Shown here: piece by piece, positions 1-6,212 of the stretch
How positions within the stretch are numbered: position 1 is the stretch's first letter
Layout: every line of letters starts with the position of its first letter
Assembly: GCA_021205375.1 (NCBI GenBank)
Contig: JAJPXR010000235.1
Coordinates: 1 to 15,836 of the forward strand
Direction: 5' to 3'
Length of the DNA stretch: 15,836 nt
Source of the DNA: Clostridiales bacterium
GTDB lineage: Bacteria > Bacillota > Clostridia > Oscillospirales > Oscillospiraceae
Notes under the pieces: model-generated
Databases searched by the model: none
Told to the model about the DNA's origin: nothing
What the model saw: the letters and a program-made list of their open reading frames with translations, nothing else
Translations under genes and position numbers: made by a program

Positions 1-56
1 CCGCCCTTGAGCATCTGGGCCAGCTCCTTGTTCAGCTCATATCTGCTTTTTTCCAC
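1..56 (-). CDS. pdxS: PdxS, pyridoxal 5'-phosphate synthase lyase subunit (N-terminal fragment, cut by window edge)
   Basis: Read leftward from a GTG at 54-56, the sequence encodes MEKSRYELNKELAQMLKG and then leaves the window. PdxS proteins of clostridia commonly begin with a RYELNK-LAQMLKGG stretch just before the conserved GVIMDV strand, which is the basis for the call. PdxS is a cytosolic (beta/alpha)8 enzyme. With the glutaminase PdxT it makes pyridoxal phosphate from ribose 5-phosphate, glyceraldehyde 3-phosphate and glutamine. A GGGAG ribosome binding site (66-70 on the minus strand) sits at normal spacing and supports the GTG start. The gene lies downstream of metK on the same strand, but the hairpin terminator at 213-241 separates them, so it probably has its own promoter. 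Only 18 codons are visible, so the identification rests on a short match. Confidence 0.75.
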   Translation of the reverse strand, partial: MEKSRYELNKELAQMLKG

Positions 57-113
57 AACCTATCACTCCCATCAGGTATGTTGGTATGTTAAAGACACAA
101 AATGAATGTGTTT

Positions 114-139
114 CATCCCACAGGGGCCCCTGTGAGATG
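114..139. promoter_or_regulatory. Near-perfect 26-bp palindrome in the pdxS leader
   Basis: CACAGGGGCCCCTGTG at 119-134 is a perfect 16-bp palindrome. The flanks CATC and GATG extend it to 26 bp with one mismatched pair (118/135). It lies about 60 bp upstream of the pdxS start. A second small dyad (ACACA..TGTGT, 95-111) lies between it and the gene. It could be an operator for a dimeric regulator or an mRNA hairpin. There is no T-run next to it, so it is not an obvious terminator. No convincing sigma-A promoter for pdxS could be placed around it. Confidence 0.45.
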
Positions 140-212
140 GTGTAAGCATAGCAGAGAATTGGCCTGATTTACAGTACCAGTTTTGGACTTTTTATTAAGG
201 TCAGTTCATAGC

Positions 213-241
213 AAAAAGGGGGACCGCCGAAGCGGTCCCCC
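213..241 (-). terminator. Intrinsic terminator downstream of metK
   Basis: A 10-bp perfect stem, GGGGGACCGC (218-227) with GCGGTCCCCC (232-241), closes on a CGAA tetraloop on the plus strand. In the minus direction it is followed by five T residues (complement of 213-217). It ends metK transcription before pdxS. The 232 bases between the metK stop and this hairpin hold only repeat copy A. Confidence 0.8.
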
Positions 242-315
242 GAAAAAATGTGCTGTGCTTTACCTTGGCATGGATGCATTGGTTTTTACCATGTGCTTTA
301 CTCAGCCTTGCGTTA

Positions 316-420
316 AAACCCCTCCGCCACCGCCGAAAGGCGGCGGCCCTCCTCCCCTTTCAGGGCAGGGAGCGCAGCGGAAGTGCCGCTTGACGGCGGA
401 GGCAAGAGAGGTAGTCAGTT
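316..420. repeat. Dispersed GC-rich intergenic repeat, copy A
   Basis: This segment matches positions 13601-13670 closely. It shares AAACCCCTCCGCCACCGCC, then a 4-base loop and GGCGGCGGCCCTCCTCC, then CCCTTTCAGGG, and ends with GGCAAGAG-GGT-GTCA. Relative to the other copy, copy A carries roughly 30-40 extra bases (about 365-400) that break the CCTCCCC/GGGGAGG stem. CCGCC-GAAA-GGCGG forms a short hairpin. There is no coding potential. I recall similar short palindromic intergenic elements in Oscillospiraceae, but the sequence itself shows only the two copies. Confidence 0.75.
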
Positions 421-473
421 GCGAGAACACAGTTCTTCACAGATGGAGGTACAGCAAACCTGAAAGTTGTAAA

Positions 474-1655
474 TCACACCCGGTCCTTCAATTCCTCCAC
501 CCGGTTCAGGCGCTCCCAGGGCAGGTCCAAATCCCGGCGGCCAAAGTGACCGTAAGCGGCGGTCTGCTCGTAGATGGGGCGGCGCAGGTCCAGATAGGAG
601 ATGATGGAGGCGGGGCGCAGGTCAAAGACCTCGTTGACGATCTGCGCCAGCTTCTCGTCGGACACTACGCCGGTGCCCATGCTGTCCACCAGCACAGAGA
701 CGGGCCGGGCTACGCCGATGGCGTAGGCCAGCTCGATTTGGCATTTTTTGCACAGCCCGGCAGCCACCAGGTTTTTCGCCACATGGCGGGCCATATACGC
801 CGCGCTGCGGTCCACCTTGGTGGGGTCCTTGCCGGAGAAGGCCCCGCCGCCGTGGGCGGCGGCTCCGCCGTAGGTGTCCACGATGATCTTCCGCCCAGTC
901 AGGCCGGAGTCACCCACGGGGCCGCCCACCACAAAGCGTCCGGTGGGGTTCACGTAGATTTTCGTCTCCGGGCGCAGAAAACGTTTGGGCAGGTTGGGCC
1001 GGATGACTTCCTCAATGACGGCCTCCCGCAGGTCCTTGATGGAGATGTCCGGGTCGTGCTGGGTGGAGACCACCACAGCGGGGCACCACTCCACGTCGCC
1101 TTTTTCGTCATAGGCCACCGTGACCTGGCTCTTGCCGTCGGGACGCAGCCAGGGCAGCGCGCCGCTCTTGCGGCGTTCCGCCAGGGCGCGGGTCAGGTTG
1201 TGGGCCAGGGCGATGGGGGCAGGCATCAGCTCCTCGGTCTCCCGGCAGGCGTAGCCGAACATCATGCCCTGGTCGCCCGCGCCGATGAGGTCGGCGGCGT
1301 CCGCGGCGTCGGCCTTGTACTCATAGGAGTTGTTCACGCCCATGGCGATGTCCGGGGACTGCTTGTCCAGGGTGGTGAACACGGCGCAGGTGTTGGCATC
1401 GAAGCCGTAAGCAGGGTTATCGTACCCAATGCGGGCCACCGTTCCCCGGACAATGGAGGGGATGTCGATTTTGGCGGTGGTGGTGATTTCGCCCATCACC
1501 AGCACCATGCCGGTGGTGGTGCAGGTCTCGCAGGCCACCCGCGCCATGGGGTCCTGGGCCAGAATGTTGTCCAGCACCGCGTCGGAGATCTGGTCGCAGA
1601 CCTTGTCGGGATGGCCTTCGGTGACGGATTCAGAGGTAAAAATGCGGTTTGTCAT
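474..1655 (-). CDS. metK: S-adenosylmethionine synthetase (methionine adenosyltransferase)
   Basis: This 393-residue cytosolic enzyme makes S-adenosylmethionine from methionine and ATP, releasing phosphate and pyrophosphate. The length is normal for bacterial MetK. The N-terminal ATP/methionine motif GHPDKVCDQISD is at residues 14-25. The signature GAGDQGMMFGYA is at 125-136. The glycine-rich phosphate loop GGGAFSGKDPTKVDRSAAY is at 269-287. The ATG start is preceded by AAGGA on the minus strand at proper spacing. It is a single gene with its own promoter (1898-1925), SAM-I riboswitch (1779-1879) and leader terminator (1738-1767), so high SAM should switch it off. The large plus-strand reading frame opposite it is a codon-bias shadow. 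No motif is missing. Confidence 0.98.
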   Translation of the reverse strand: MTNRIFTSESVTEGHPDKVCDQISDAVLDNILAQDPMARVACETCTTTGMVLVMGEITTTAKIDIPSIVRGTVARIGYDNPAYGFDANTCAVFTTLDKQSPDIAMGVNNSYEYKADAADAADLIGAGDQGMMFGYACRETEELMPAPIALAHNLTRALAERRKSGALPWLRPDGKSQVTVAYDEKGDVEWCPAVVVSTQHDPDISIKDLREAVIEEVIRPNLPKRFLRPETKIYVNPTGRFVVGGPVGDSGLTGRKIIVDTYGGAAAHGGGAFSGKDPTKVDRSAAYMARHVAKNLVAAGLCKKCQIELAYAIGVARPVSVLVDSMGTGVVSDEKLAQIVNEVFDLRPASIISYLDLRRPIYEQTAAYGHFGRRDLDLPWERLNRVEELKDRV

Positions 1656-1737
1656 GGTTGTCCTTCTTTCTATGTTCTAAGATACGGATGGAGACGTTTT
1701 CCGCCTCCGGGACAGAACAAAACAGCCGCCAGGTCAC

Positions 1738-1767
1738 AAAAAAACTGTTCCATCAGGCGGAACAGTT
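1738..1767 (-). terminator. Riboswitch-controlled intrinsic terminator of metK
   Basis: On the minus strand, AACTGTTCC pairs with GGAACAGTT (9 bp, 7-base loop, 1743-1767). It is followed by seven T residues (complement of 1738-1744). It lies just downstream of the SAM-I aptamer and 82 bases before the metK start. This is the usual expression platform of an S-box transcriptional OFF switch. Confidence 0.9.
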
Positions 1768-1778
1768 CAGGAAAGAAG

Positions 1779-1879
1779 CTATCCTCATCTTTCGATCATT
1801 AACCGCCGGAATTGGCACCTTGCCGCAAGGCAGGTTGCCGGGCTTCACAGGGCCGTACCCTCCACCACTCTTGATAAGG
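1779..1879 (-). promoter_or_regulatory. SAM-I (S-box) riboswitch aptamer
   Basis: Read on the minus strand, the sequence follows the S-box consensus in order: CCTTATCAAGAG-GGTGGAGGG near the 5' end, GGCCC-TGAAGCCCGGCAACC in the middle, the P3 hairpin CCTTG-CGG-CAAGG, AGGTGCCAATTCC, and finally GAAAGATGAGGATAG. That last segment closes P1 with the 5' strand. Known S-box RNAs bind SAM and promote termination. Here the aptamer sits between a strong promoter and the metK terminator, giving product feedback on SAM synthesis. Confidence 0.97.
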
Positions 1880-1897
1880 CTGTTTGGTTGTGTTCTT

Positions 1898-1925
1898 ATT
1901 ATATCAGCGCGCAACAGTATGTCAA
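1898..1925 (-). promoter_or_regulatory. Sigma-A promoter for metK
   Basis: On the minus strand, a perfect TTGACA (complement of 1920-1925) and a perfect TATAAT (complement of 1898-1903) are separated by 16 bases. Transcription should start near 1890, about 10 bases before the riboswitch P1 stem. That fits well with a riboswitch leader. Confidence 0.9.
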
Positions 1926-1967
1926 GTTACATTTCCCTCTGTTTGTCCGAAAGATAGCCCCCTACAG

Positions 1968-2024
1968 GCGGGCCGCCGCGCCCCGCTCCGCCTGGGGCGG
2001 ACAAAGCGGCTCAAGTCGGCCCGC
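1968..2024. other. GC-rich imperfect palindrome between the divergent metK and acpP promoters
   Basis: GCGGGCCG (1968-1975) pairs perfectly with CGGCCCGC (2017-2024), and an internal TCCGCC-TGG-GGCGGA hairpin lies between them. It sits in the 180-base gap between the metK -35 box and the acpP -35 box, outside both transcripts if the promoters are correctly placed. It may be another palindromic intergenic element. No gene or binding-site family was recognised. Confidence 0.4.
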
Positions 2025-2104
2025 TTCGGGGAAATTCCACCATCTCATCGTTACAAAAACTAGAAAATCGCCGCTTTTTTGTTCAGAATTCCTCACTTCC
2101 ATGC

Positions 2105-2133
2105 TTGACAAATACAGGGATGTCCGCTATGAT
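2105..2133 (+). promoter_or_regulatory. Sigma-A promoter for acpP and the fab cluster
   Basis: A perfect TTGACA (2105-2110) is separated by 17 bases from TATGAT (2128-2133). The implied start near 2140 gives a leader of about 75 bases before acpP. No clear FapR or FabT operator overlaps it. Confidence 0.85.
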
Positions 2134-2214
2134 TATTTTTGATGGATTCTTTTCTTTCCCAAAAAACATCCGTCGCCATTTTTTAACAAATCTATTTTTC
2201 TGGAGGACAAAACA

Positions 2215-2439
2215 ATGGATATTTTTGCTAAGGTTGCCGCTGTTCTGGCTGACCACACTGGCCGCGATGCCTCTGAGCTGACCCCTGAGACCACCTTCGA
2301 GTCCCTGGGCATCGATTCCCTGGAGACCGTCGAGATGGTCATGGAGCTGGAGGAAGAGCTGGATGCCGAGCTGGAGCTGGACCAGAAGGTCACCACCATC
2401 GGCGAGCTGGTCTCCTTCATCGAGTCCAAGCTGGGCTGA
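2215..2439 (+). CDS. acpP: Acyl carrier protein
   Basis: This 74-residue acidic protein carries growing fatty acyl chains as thioesters on 4'-phosphopantetheine and docks with each Fab enzyme in the cytosol. The attachment motif GIDSLETVEM is present, with the modified serine at residue 35, in the expected place for a bacterial ACP of 70-80 residues. The start is fixed by GGAGG at 2202-2206, eight bases before the ATG. It is the first gene after a strong promoter, as expected for an abundant protein. GC-rich hairpins and a repeat separate it from fabD. An ACP dedicated to another pathway is conceivable, but the fab neighbours argue for the fatty-acid ACP. Confidence 0.95.
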   Translation: MDIFAKVAAVLADHTGRDASELTPETTFESLGIDSLETVEMVMELEEELDAELELDQKVTTIGELVSFIESKLG

Positions 2440-2453
2440 GCTTTTCCGCGTCT

Positions 2454-2547
2454 CCCGGCCTGCGGGCGGACACGCTGTCCGTGGGCCGGGGCGGCCGCAT
2501 TCCCCCTCTGATCTCTGCGGCGGGCGGGCATGACCGCCCTTCCGCAG
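2454..2547 (+). other. Two strong hairpins downstream of acpP
   Basis: Hairpin 1 pairs CCCGGCC (2454-2460) with GGCCGGG (2484-2490), with an inner CGGACA-CGC-TGTCCG stem. Hairpin 2 pairs CTGCGG (2515-2520) with CCGCAG (2542-2547), with an inner GGGCGG/CCGCCC stem. Neither is followed by a U-run, so neither is a classical intrinsic terminator. They could protect the 3' end of a short, abundant acpP mRNA, or reduce read-through into fabD. The remainder of the 384-base gap to fabD holds repeat C. Confidence 0.5.
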
Positions 2548-2590
2548 CACAAAAAGACTTCTGACTATCCCTTTTCCTCAGCCGCGTTGT

Positions 2591-2755
2591 GATAAGCTAT
2601 TAGCCGTTAGCTGTTAGCTGTTAGTCAGGTACTGCCAGTCTAAAGCGAACTGCTAAAAAGGAAACTGAGATTGAAATCATCCGTTTATAAAGCAATGCAA
2701 ACGGTAGGCGCAGAGCTTAAAACAAAGCATCCCAAAGCTAATAGCTAAAAATGCT
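2591..2755. repeat. MITE-like heptad-ended inverted repeat, copy C
   Basis: The left end is a run of degenerate heptads of the form TTAGCTG/TTAGCCG (2595-2624). The right end carries GCTAATAGCT (2737-2746), a perfect 10-bp inverted copy of AGCTATTAGC at 2595-2604. The AT-rich interior has no reading frame and its base composition is unlike the neighbouring genes. The left arm matches, in reverse orientation, the right arm of the element at 4515-4652. It looks like a small non-coding mobile or palindromic intergenic element inserted between acpP and fabD. Confidence 0.65.
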
Positions 2756-2823
2756 CATAAGGCTGATTCAAAGGAATAACCAAAAAGACTGATTCCATTC
2801 TGTTGTTTGGAGCGTTGTTATCT

Positions 2824-3741
2824 ATGAGTAAAATTGCGTTTGTTTTTTCCGGCCAGGGCGCTCAGTACCCCGGCATGGGGCAGGAGCTGGCCCAGGTCAG
2901 CCCCGCCGCCAAAGCCGTGTTCGACATGGCTGACGCCATCCGCCCCGGCACCTCCGACCAGTGCTTCAACGGCACCAAGGAGGACCTGACCATCACCTCT
3001 AACACCCAACCCGACATGTTCGTGGTGGAGCTGGCCGCCGCCAACGCCCTGCTGGAGGCAGGCGTGGAGCCGGACATGCTGGCGGGCTTCTCCGTGGGTG
3101 AAATTTCCGCCCTGGGCTTTTCCGGCGCGGTGTCGCCGGAGGACGCCTTCCGGCTGGTCTGCCGCCGGGGTGAGCTGATGCAGGAGGCTTCTAACGAGGT
3201 CAGCACCGGCATGTGCGCCGTGGTCAAGCTGCCCCCGGAAAAGGTGGAAGAGCTGGCGGCTCAGGCCGACCAGGTCTATCCTGTCAACTACAACTCCGCC
3301 GCCCAGACCGCGTGCGCCGGGCTGTCCACCTCCATGGCGGACTTCCGGGCCTCCGTCAAGGCCGCCGGTGGCCGGGCCATTCCTTTGAAGGTGGCCGGAG
3401 CCTTCCACTCTCCCTTTATGCACTCCGCCGCCGTGGGCCTGGTGGACGTGCTGGCTCCGATGGAGTTCGGCACCCCCAAGTACACCCTCTACTCCAACGT
3501 CACCGCCCAGCCCTATGAGGACGGGATGTACAAGGAGCTGCTGAGCAAGCAAGTGGAGAACCCCGTCCGCTGGCAGACCATTGTGGAAAACATGGTGGCC
3601 GCTGGAGTGGACACCTTTATCGAGGTGGGACCGGGGGACACCCTCACCGGCCTCATCAAACGCATCGACCCCACCGTCACCGCCCTGCACGTGGAGAACG
3701 CCGCCACGCTCCAGGCCGCTGTCGCCGCCGTTAAGGGCTAA
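2824..3741 (+). CDS. fabD: Malonyl-CoA:ACP transacylase
   Basis: FabD moves malonyl groups from CoA to ACP to supply extender units. From the ATG at 2824 the protein has 305 residues, close to the usual 305-315. An upstream TTG at 2803 is in frame, but the ATG gives the typical MSKIAFVFSGQGAQ-PGM beginning. TGGAG at 2808-2812 is a rather distant ribosome binding site for it. The nucleophile serine is at residue 90 in GFSVGE, where Phe replaces the commoner His/Leu of GHSLGE or GLSLGE. The malonate-binding arginine is in CRRGELMQ (about R115). The catalytic histidine is H195 in AFHSPFM. It lies 23 bases before fabG and is probably co-transcribed with it. Confidence 0.96.
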   Translation: MSKIAFVFSGQGAQYPGMGQELAQVSPAAKAVFDMADAIRPGTSDQCFNGTKEDLTITSNTQPDMFVVELAAANALLEAGVEPDMLAGFSVGEISALGFSGAVSPEDAFRLVCRRGELMQEASNEVSTGMCAVVKLPPEKVEELAAQADQVYPVNYNSAAQTACAGLSTSMADFRASVKAAGGRAIPLKVAGAFHSPFMHSAAVGLVDVLAPMEFGTPKYTLYSNVTAQPYEDGMYKELLSKQVENPVRWQTIVENMVAAGVDTFIEVGPGDTLTGLIKRIDPTVTALHVENAATLQAAVAAVKG

Positions 3742-3764
3742 GGGCCAAGAAAGGACGAATATCT

Positions 3765-4514
3765 ATGGCTAAATTAGAAGGTAAAGTCGCGCTGGTCACC
3801 GGCGCTGCCCGTGGCATTGGCTTCGCCATTGCCGACAAGCTGGCCCAGGAAGGGGCCTCCGTGGTGCTCTTTGACCTGTGCGCCGAGGAGGACGGCGTCG
3901 CCGCCGCCGCCAAGATCGCTGAGGAGCGGGGCGTCACCGCCAGCTTCAAGCGCTGCGATGTGTCCAACTACGAGGCGGTCCAGATCACCGTCAAGGCCGT
4001 CATCAAGGAGATGGGCGGCGTGGACATTCTGGTGAACAACGCCGGTATCTGCCGGGACAAGGTGCTGCTGGCCATGAGCGAGCAGGATTGGGATTTGGTG
4101 CTGGACATCAACCTGAAATCCATGTTCAACACCATCAAAGCCTGCTATCGCAACTTTATGAAGAAAAAGGCCGGCAAGATCATCAACATCTCCTCCGTCT
4201 CCGGTCTGATGGGCAACGCGGCGCAGGCCAACTACACCGCCGCCAAGGGCGGCGTCATCGCCCTGACCAAGACCGTGGCCCGTGAGCTGGCCACCCGCGG
4301 CGTGAACTGCAACGCTGTGGCCCCCGGCGCAATTGAGACCCCCATGACCGCTTCCATGGACCAGGAGGCGCTGAAAGCGCTGCTGGCCACCGTCCCCATG
4401 GGTCACATGGGCAAGGCCGAGGACATCGCCAACTGCGTGGCGTTCCTGGCCTCTGACGACGCCAAGTATATCACCGGCGAGGTCATCCGCGTAGACGGCG
4501 GCATCGCCATGTGA
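3765..4514 (+). CDS. fabG: 3-oxoacyl-[ACP] reductase
   Basis: This 249-residue short-chain dehydrogenase reduces 3-oxoacyl-ACP to 3-hydroxyacyl-ACP with NADPH. The Rossmann motif TGAARGIG is at residues 12-19 and NNAG at 91-94. The catalytic tetrad is N116, S144, Y157 and K161 (YTAAK). The C-terminal VDGGIAM is typical of FabG. AAAGGA precedes the ATG at normal spacing, 23 bases after fabD. The stop codon abuts repeat D directly. Many SDR enzymes resemble FabG, but its position between fabD and fabF makes the assignment secure. Confidence 0.96.
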   Translation: MAKLEGKVALVTGAARGIGFAIADKLAQEGASVVLFDLCAEEDGVAAAAKIAEERGVTASFKRCDVSNYEAVQITVKAVIKEMGGVDILVNNAGICRDKVLLAMSEQDWDLVLDINLKSMFNTIKACYRNFMKKKAGKIINISSVSGLMGNAAQANYTAAKGGVIALTKTVARELATRGVNCNAVAPGAIETPMTASMDQEALKALLATVPMGHMGKAEDIANCVAFLASDDAKYITGEVIRVDGGIAM

Positions 4515-4652
4515 TAGCTCTTAGCTCTTAGCTCTTAGCTTTTAGCTTTTAGTTAGGTGGTTCCTTACCAATGGCTAATACTTTTCACTTTTCGTAGTAG
4601 CTATCCGTTGGTAGTGCCTGGCTAACAGCTAACGGCTCACAGCTAACAGCTT
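4515..4652. repeat. MITE-like heptad-ended inverted repeat, copy D
   Basis: It begins at the base after the fabG stop with tandem heptads TAGCTCT, TAGCTCT, TAGCTTT, TAGCTTT. It ends with the inverse pattern (GCTAACAGCTAACGGCTC...AGCTAACAGC, 4620-4650). The right arm, reverse-complemented, matches the left arm of the element at 2591 through GTTAGCTGTTAGCCAGG and the following ACTACC. The interior is AT-rich and non-coding. With the structured leader that follows, it fills the 321-base gap between fabG and fabF. Confidence 0.65.
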
Positions 4653-4661
4653 GTACTCCGC

Positions 4662-4765
4662 GGGCAGGGTGCGGCAGTTTGTCTGTCCGTCTCCCTGCCC
4701 CGCCGGACAGATGGTGTGTACCCACGTCCCCGCCGTGGGCAGACACTGTTTGTCTGGCTGTTTTT
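4662..4765 (+). promoter_or_regulatory. Structured RNA leader upstream of fabF (possible pseudoknot or switch)
   Basis: GGGCAGGG (4662-4669) can pair with CCCTGCCC (4693-4700). CTGTCCG (4683-4689), inside that loop, can pair with CGGACAG (4704-4710), which lies outside it. The two stems therefore interlock as an H-type pseudoknot or compete. Next come CCCACG (4721-4726) with CGTGGG (4734-4739), and a weak CAGACA-CTGTT-TGTCTG hairpin (4740-4756). Four bases later there are five T residues (4761-4765), which is terminator-like. The arrangement is visible in sequence, but any function is inference and no known riboswitch class was recognised. Confidence 0.4.
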
Positions 4766-4835
4766 GCAACCTTTGTTTCACTTTCGCACTTTTTCGCTAT
4801 CTCGCATTTTTATTGTTTTGAAAGGATGTTTCACT

Positions 4836-6068
4836 ATGAGACGAGTTGTGGTCACCGGCCTTGGCGCCGTCAACGCCATTGGCAACGATGTCCCCACCAT
4901 GTGGGAGAACCTGATCGCCGGAAAGCACGGCATCGGCAAAATCACCCGCTTTGACCTGACCGACTTCCGGGCTACCATGGCTGCTGAGGTCAAAGATTTC
5001 AACCCCCTGCTGTATATGGGGCGCAGCGAAGTCCGCCGCAATGACCTGAACATTCAGTACGCGGTGGCCGCCGCTGCCCAGGCCGCCCAGGACTCCGGCA
5101 TCGAGGGCACCATCGACCCCAAGCGGATGGGCTGCTACTTCTCCTCCGGCATCGGCGGACTGAACACCATGGTGGAGGAACAGACCAAGTTCCTGGAAAA
5201 AGGCCCCCGGCGGGTCTCCCCCTACACCATCACCAATATGATGGGCAACGCCGCCGCCGGCACCGTGGCCATCAAGCACGGCTGCAAAGGCCCCTGCATG
5301 AGCATCGCCACCGCCTGTGCCTCCTCCACCCACGCCGTGGGCGAGGCTTACCGGGCCATCAAGCACGGCTACGCCGACGCCATGTTTGTGGGCGGCACCG
5401 AGGCCACCATCGTCCCCGTGGGCGTGGCGGGCTTCATCAACTGTCAGGCCCTGTCCCTCTCCGAGGACCCCGACCGGGCCTCCATCCCCTTCGACAAGGA
5501 GCGGGACGGCTTCGTCATGGGCGAGGGCGCGGCTTCCCTGATCCTGGAGGAATATGAGCACGCCAAGGCCCGCGGCGCGAAGATTTACTGCGAGATCTGC
5601 GGCTACGGCTCCACCTGCGACGCCCACCACATCACTGCTCCCGACCCTGAGGGCGAGGGCGGCGGCGACGCCATCGCCCAGGCTCTGGAAGAGGCGGGCG
5701 GCTGCCAGGACCCCACCAAGACCTACGTCAACGCCCACGGTACCTCCACCCCCTTGAACGACAAGACCGAGACTCTGGCCATCAAGCGGGCCTTCGGCGA
5801 CGAGGCCGCCCACAAGCTGATGGTCTCCTCCACCAAGGGCGCGACCGGCCATATGCTGGGCGCGGCAGGCGCGACTGAGGCGGTCATCTCCGTGCTGGCC
5901 ATGACCGAGGGCATCGTTCCCCCCACCGTGGGCTATCAGGTCCCCGACCCCGACTGTGACCTGGACGTGGTGCCCAACCAGGCGCGCAAGGCTGAGGTAG
6001 AACTGGCGCTGTCCTGCTCCCTGGGCTTCGGCGGTCATAACGGCTGCCTGGCCTTCCGGAAAATCTAA
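4836..6068 (+). CDS. fabF: 3-oxoacyl-[ACP] synthase II
   Basis: FabF condenses malonyl-ACP with acyl-ACP in chain elongation. From the ATG at 4836 it has 410 residues, against about 410-415 for the family. An upstream in-frame start would add 40 residues of non-homologous leader. The ATG has AAAGGA about 9 bases upstream and gives the standard MRRVVVTGLGAV beginning. The active-site cysteine is C161 (ATACASS). The two histidines are H301 (NAHGTSTPLND) and H339 (KGATGHMLGAAG). The Cys-His-His set marks a FabF/FabB type enzyme, not FabH. The C-terminal SLGFGGHNG is also typical. It sits between fabG and the accB-like gene, as in the common clostridial fab order. Confidence 0.97.
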   Translation: MRRVVVTGLGAVNAIGNDVPTMWENLIAGKHGIGKITRFDLTDFRATMAAEVKDFNPLLYMGRSEVRRNDLNIQYAVAAAAQAAQDSGIEGTIDPKRMGCYFSSGIGGLNTMVEEQTKFLEKGPRRVSPYTITNMMGNAAAGTVAIKHGCKGPCMSIATACASSTHAVGEAYRAIKHGYADAMFVGGTEATIVPVGVAGFINCQALSLSEDPDRASIPFDKERDGFVMGEGAASLILEEYEHAKARGAKIYCEICGYGSTCDAHHITAPDPEGEGGGDAIAQALEEAGGCQDPTKTYVNAHGTSTPLNDKTETLAIKRAFGDEAAHKLMVSSTKGATGHMLGAAGATEAVISVLAMTEGIVPPTVGYQVPDPDCDLDVVPNQARKAEVELALSCSLGFGGHNGCLAFRKI

Positions 6069-6105
6069 TTTTCAGCGCTTTTTCATCGGAATTTCATCTT
6101 CCGTT

Positions 6106-6164
6106 CACACGCCGTTGCTTTCCGGTGTGCGATAATGAATCATCTCGTCCCAACGGCGGCACAC
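6106..6164 (+). promoter_or_regulatory. Overlapping inverted repeats in the leader of the accB-like gene
   Basis: CGCCGTTG (6110-6117) is a perfect inverted copy of CAACGGCG (6151-6158). GTGTGC (6125-6130) can instead pair with GCACAC (6159-6164). CACACGCCG (6106-6114) can fold on CGGTGTG (6123-6129) with one bulge. These pairings exclude each other, so the 144-base gap after fabF may fold in alternative ways. No consensus promoter or terminator was found here. Confidence 0.3.
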
Positions 6165-6212
6165 ACAACACCGCTGTCTATATTTACACACACAAGGAAA
6201 GGAATGTAAACT

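Noticed and set aside
183..1802. Long plus-strand reading frame (539 codons) opposite metK
   Set aside because: It is antisense to a gene with all MetK motifs and crosses the riboswitch and terminator. Its composition (Gly/Val/His/Gln-rich) is typical of a shadow of a GC-rich gene.
2621..2634. FapR-like sequence TTAGTCAGGTACTG upstream of fabD
   Set aside because: It resembles half of a FapR operator but is part of the repeated element, which has a homologous copy at 4515-4652. It lacks the second half and is far from the acpP promoter.
4515..4652. CRISPR-like or satellite interpretation of the TAGCTNT units
   Set aside because: The units are 7 bases, directly abutting, without spacers, and occur as inverted arms. 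They are not a CRISPR array and no cas gene is present.
4740..4765. Stand-alone intrinsic terminator before fabF
   Set aside because: The stem is only 6 bp with two G-C pairs near the end and four bases separate it from the T-run. It is too weak to list as a separate terminator and is kept only as part of the leader description.
4716..4835. 40-residue N-terminal extension of FabF
   Set aside because: The extension is unlike FabF and overlaps the structured leader. The ATG at 4836 has a good ribosome binding site and the conserved RRVVVTG start.
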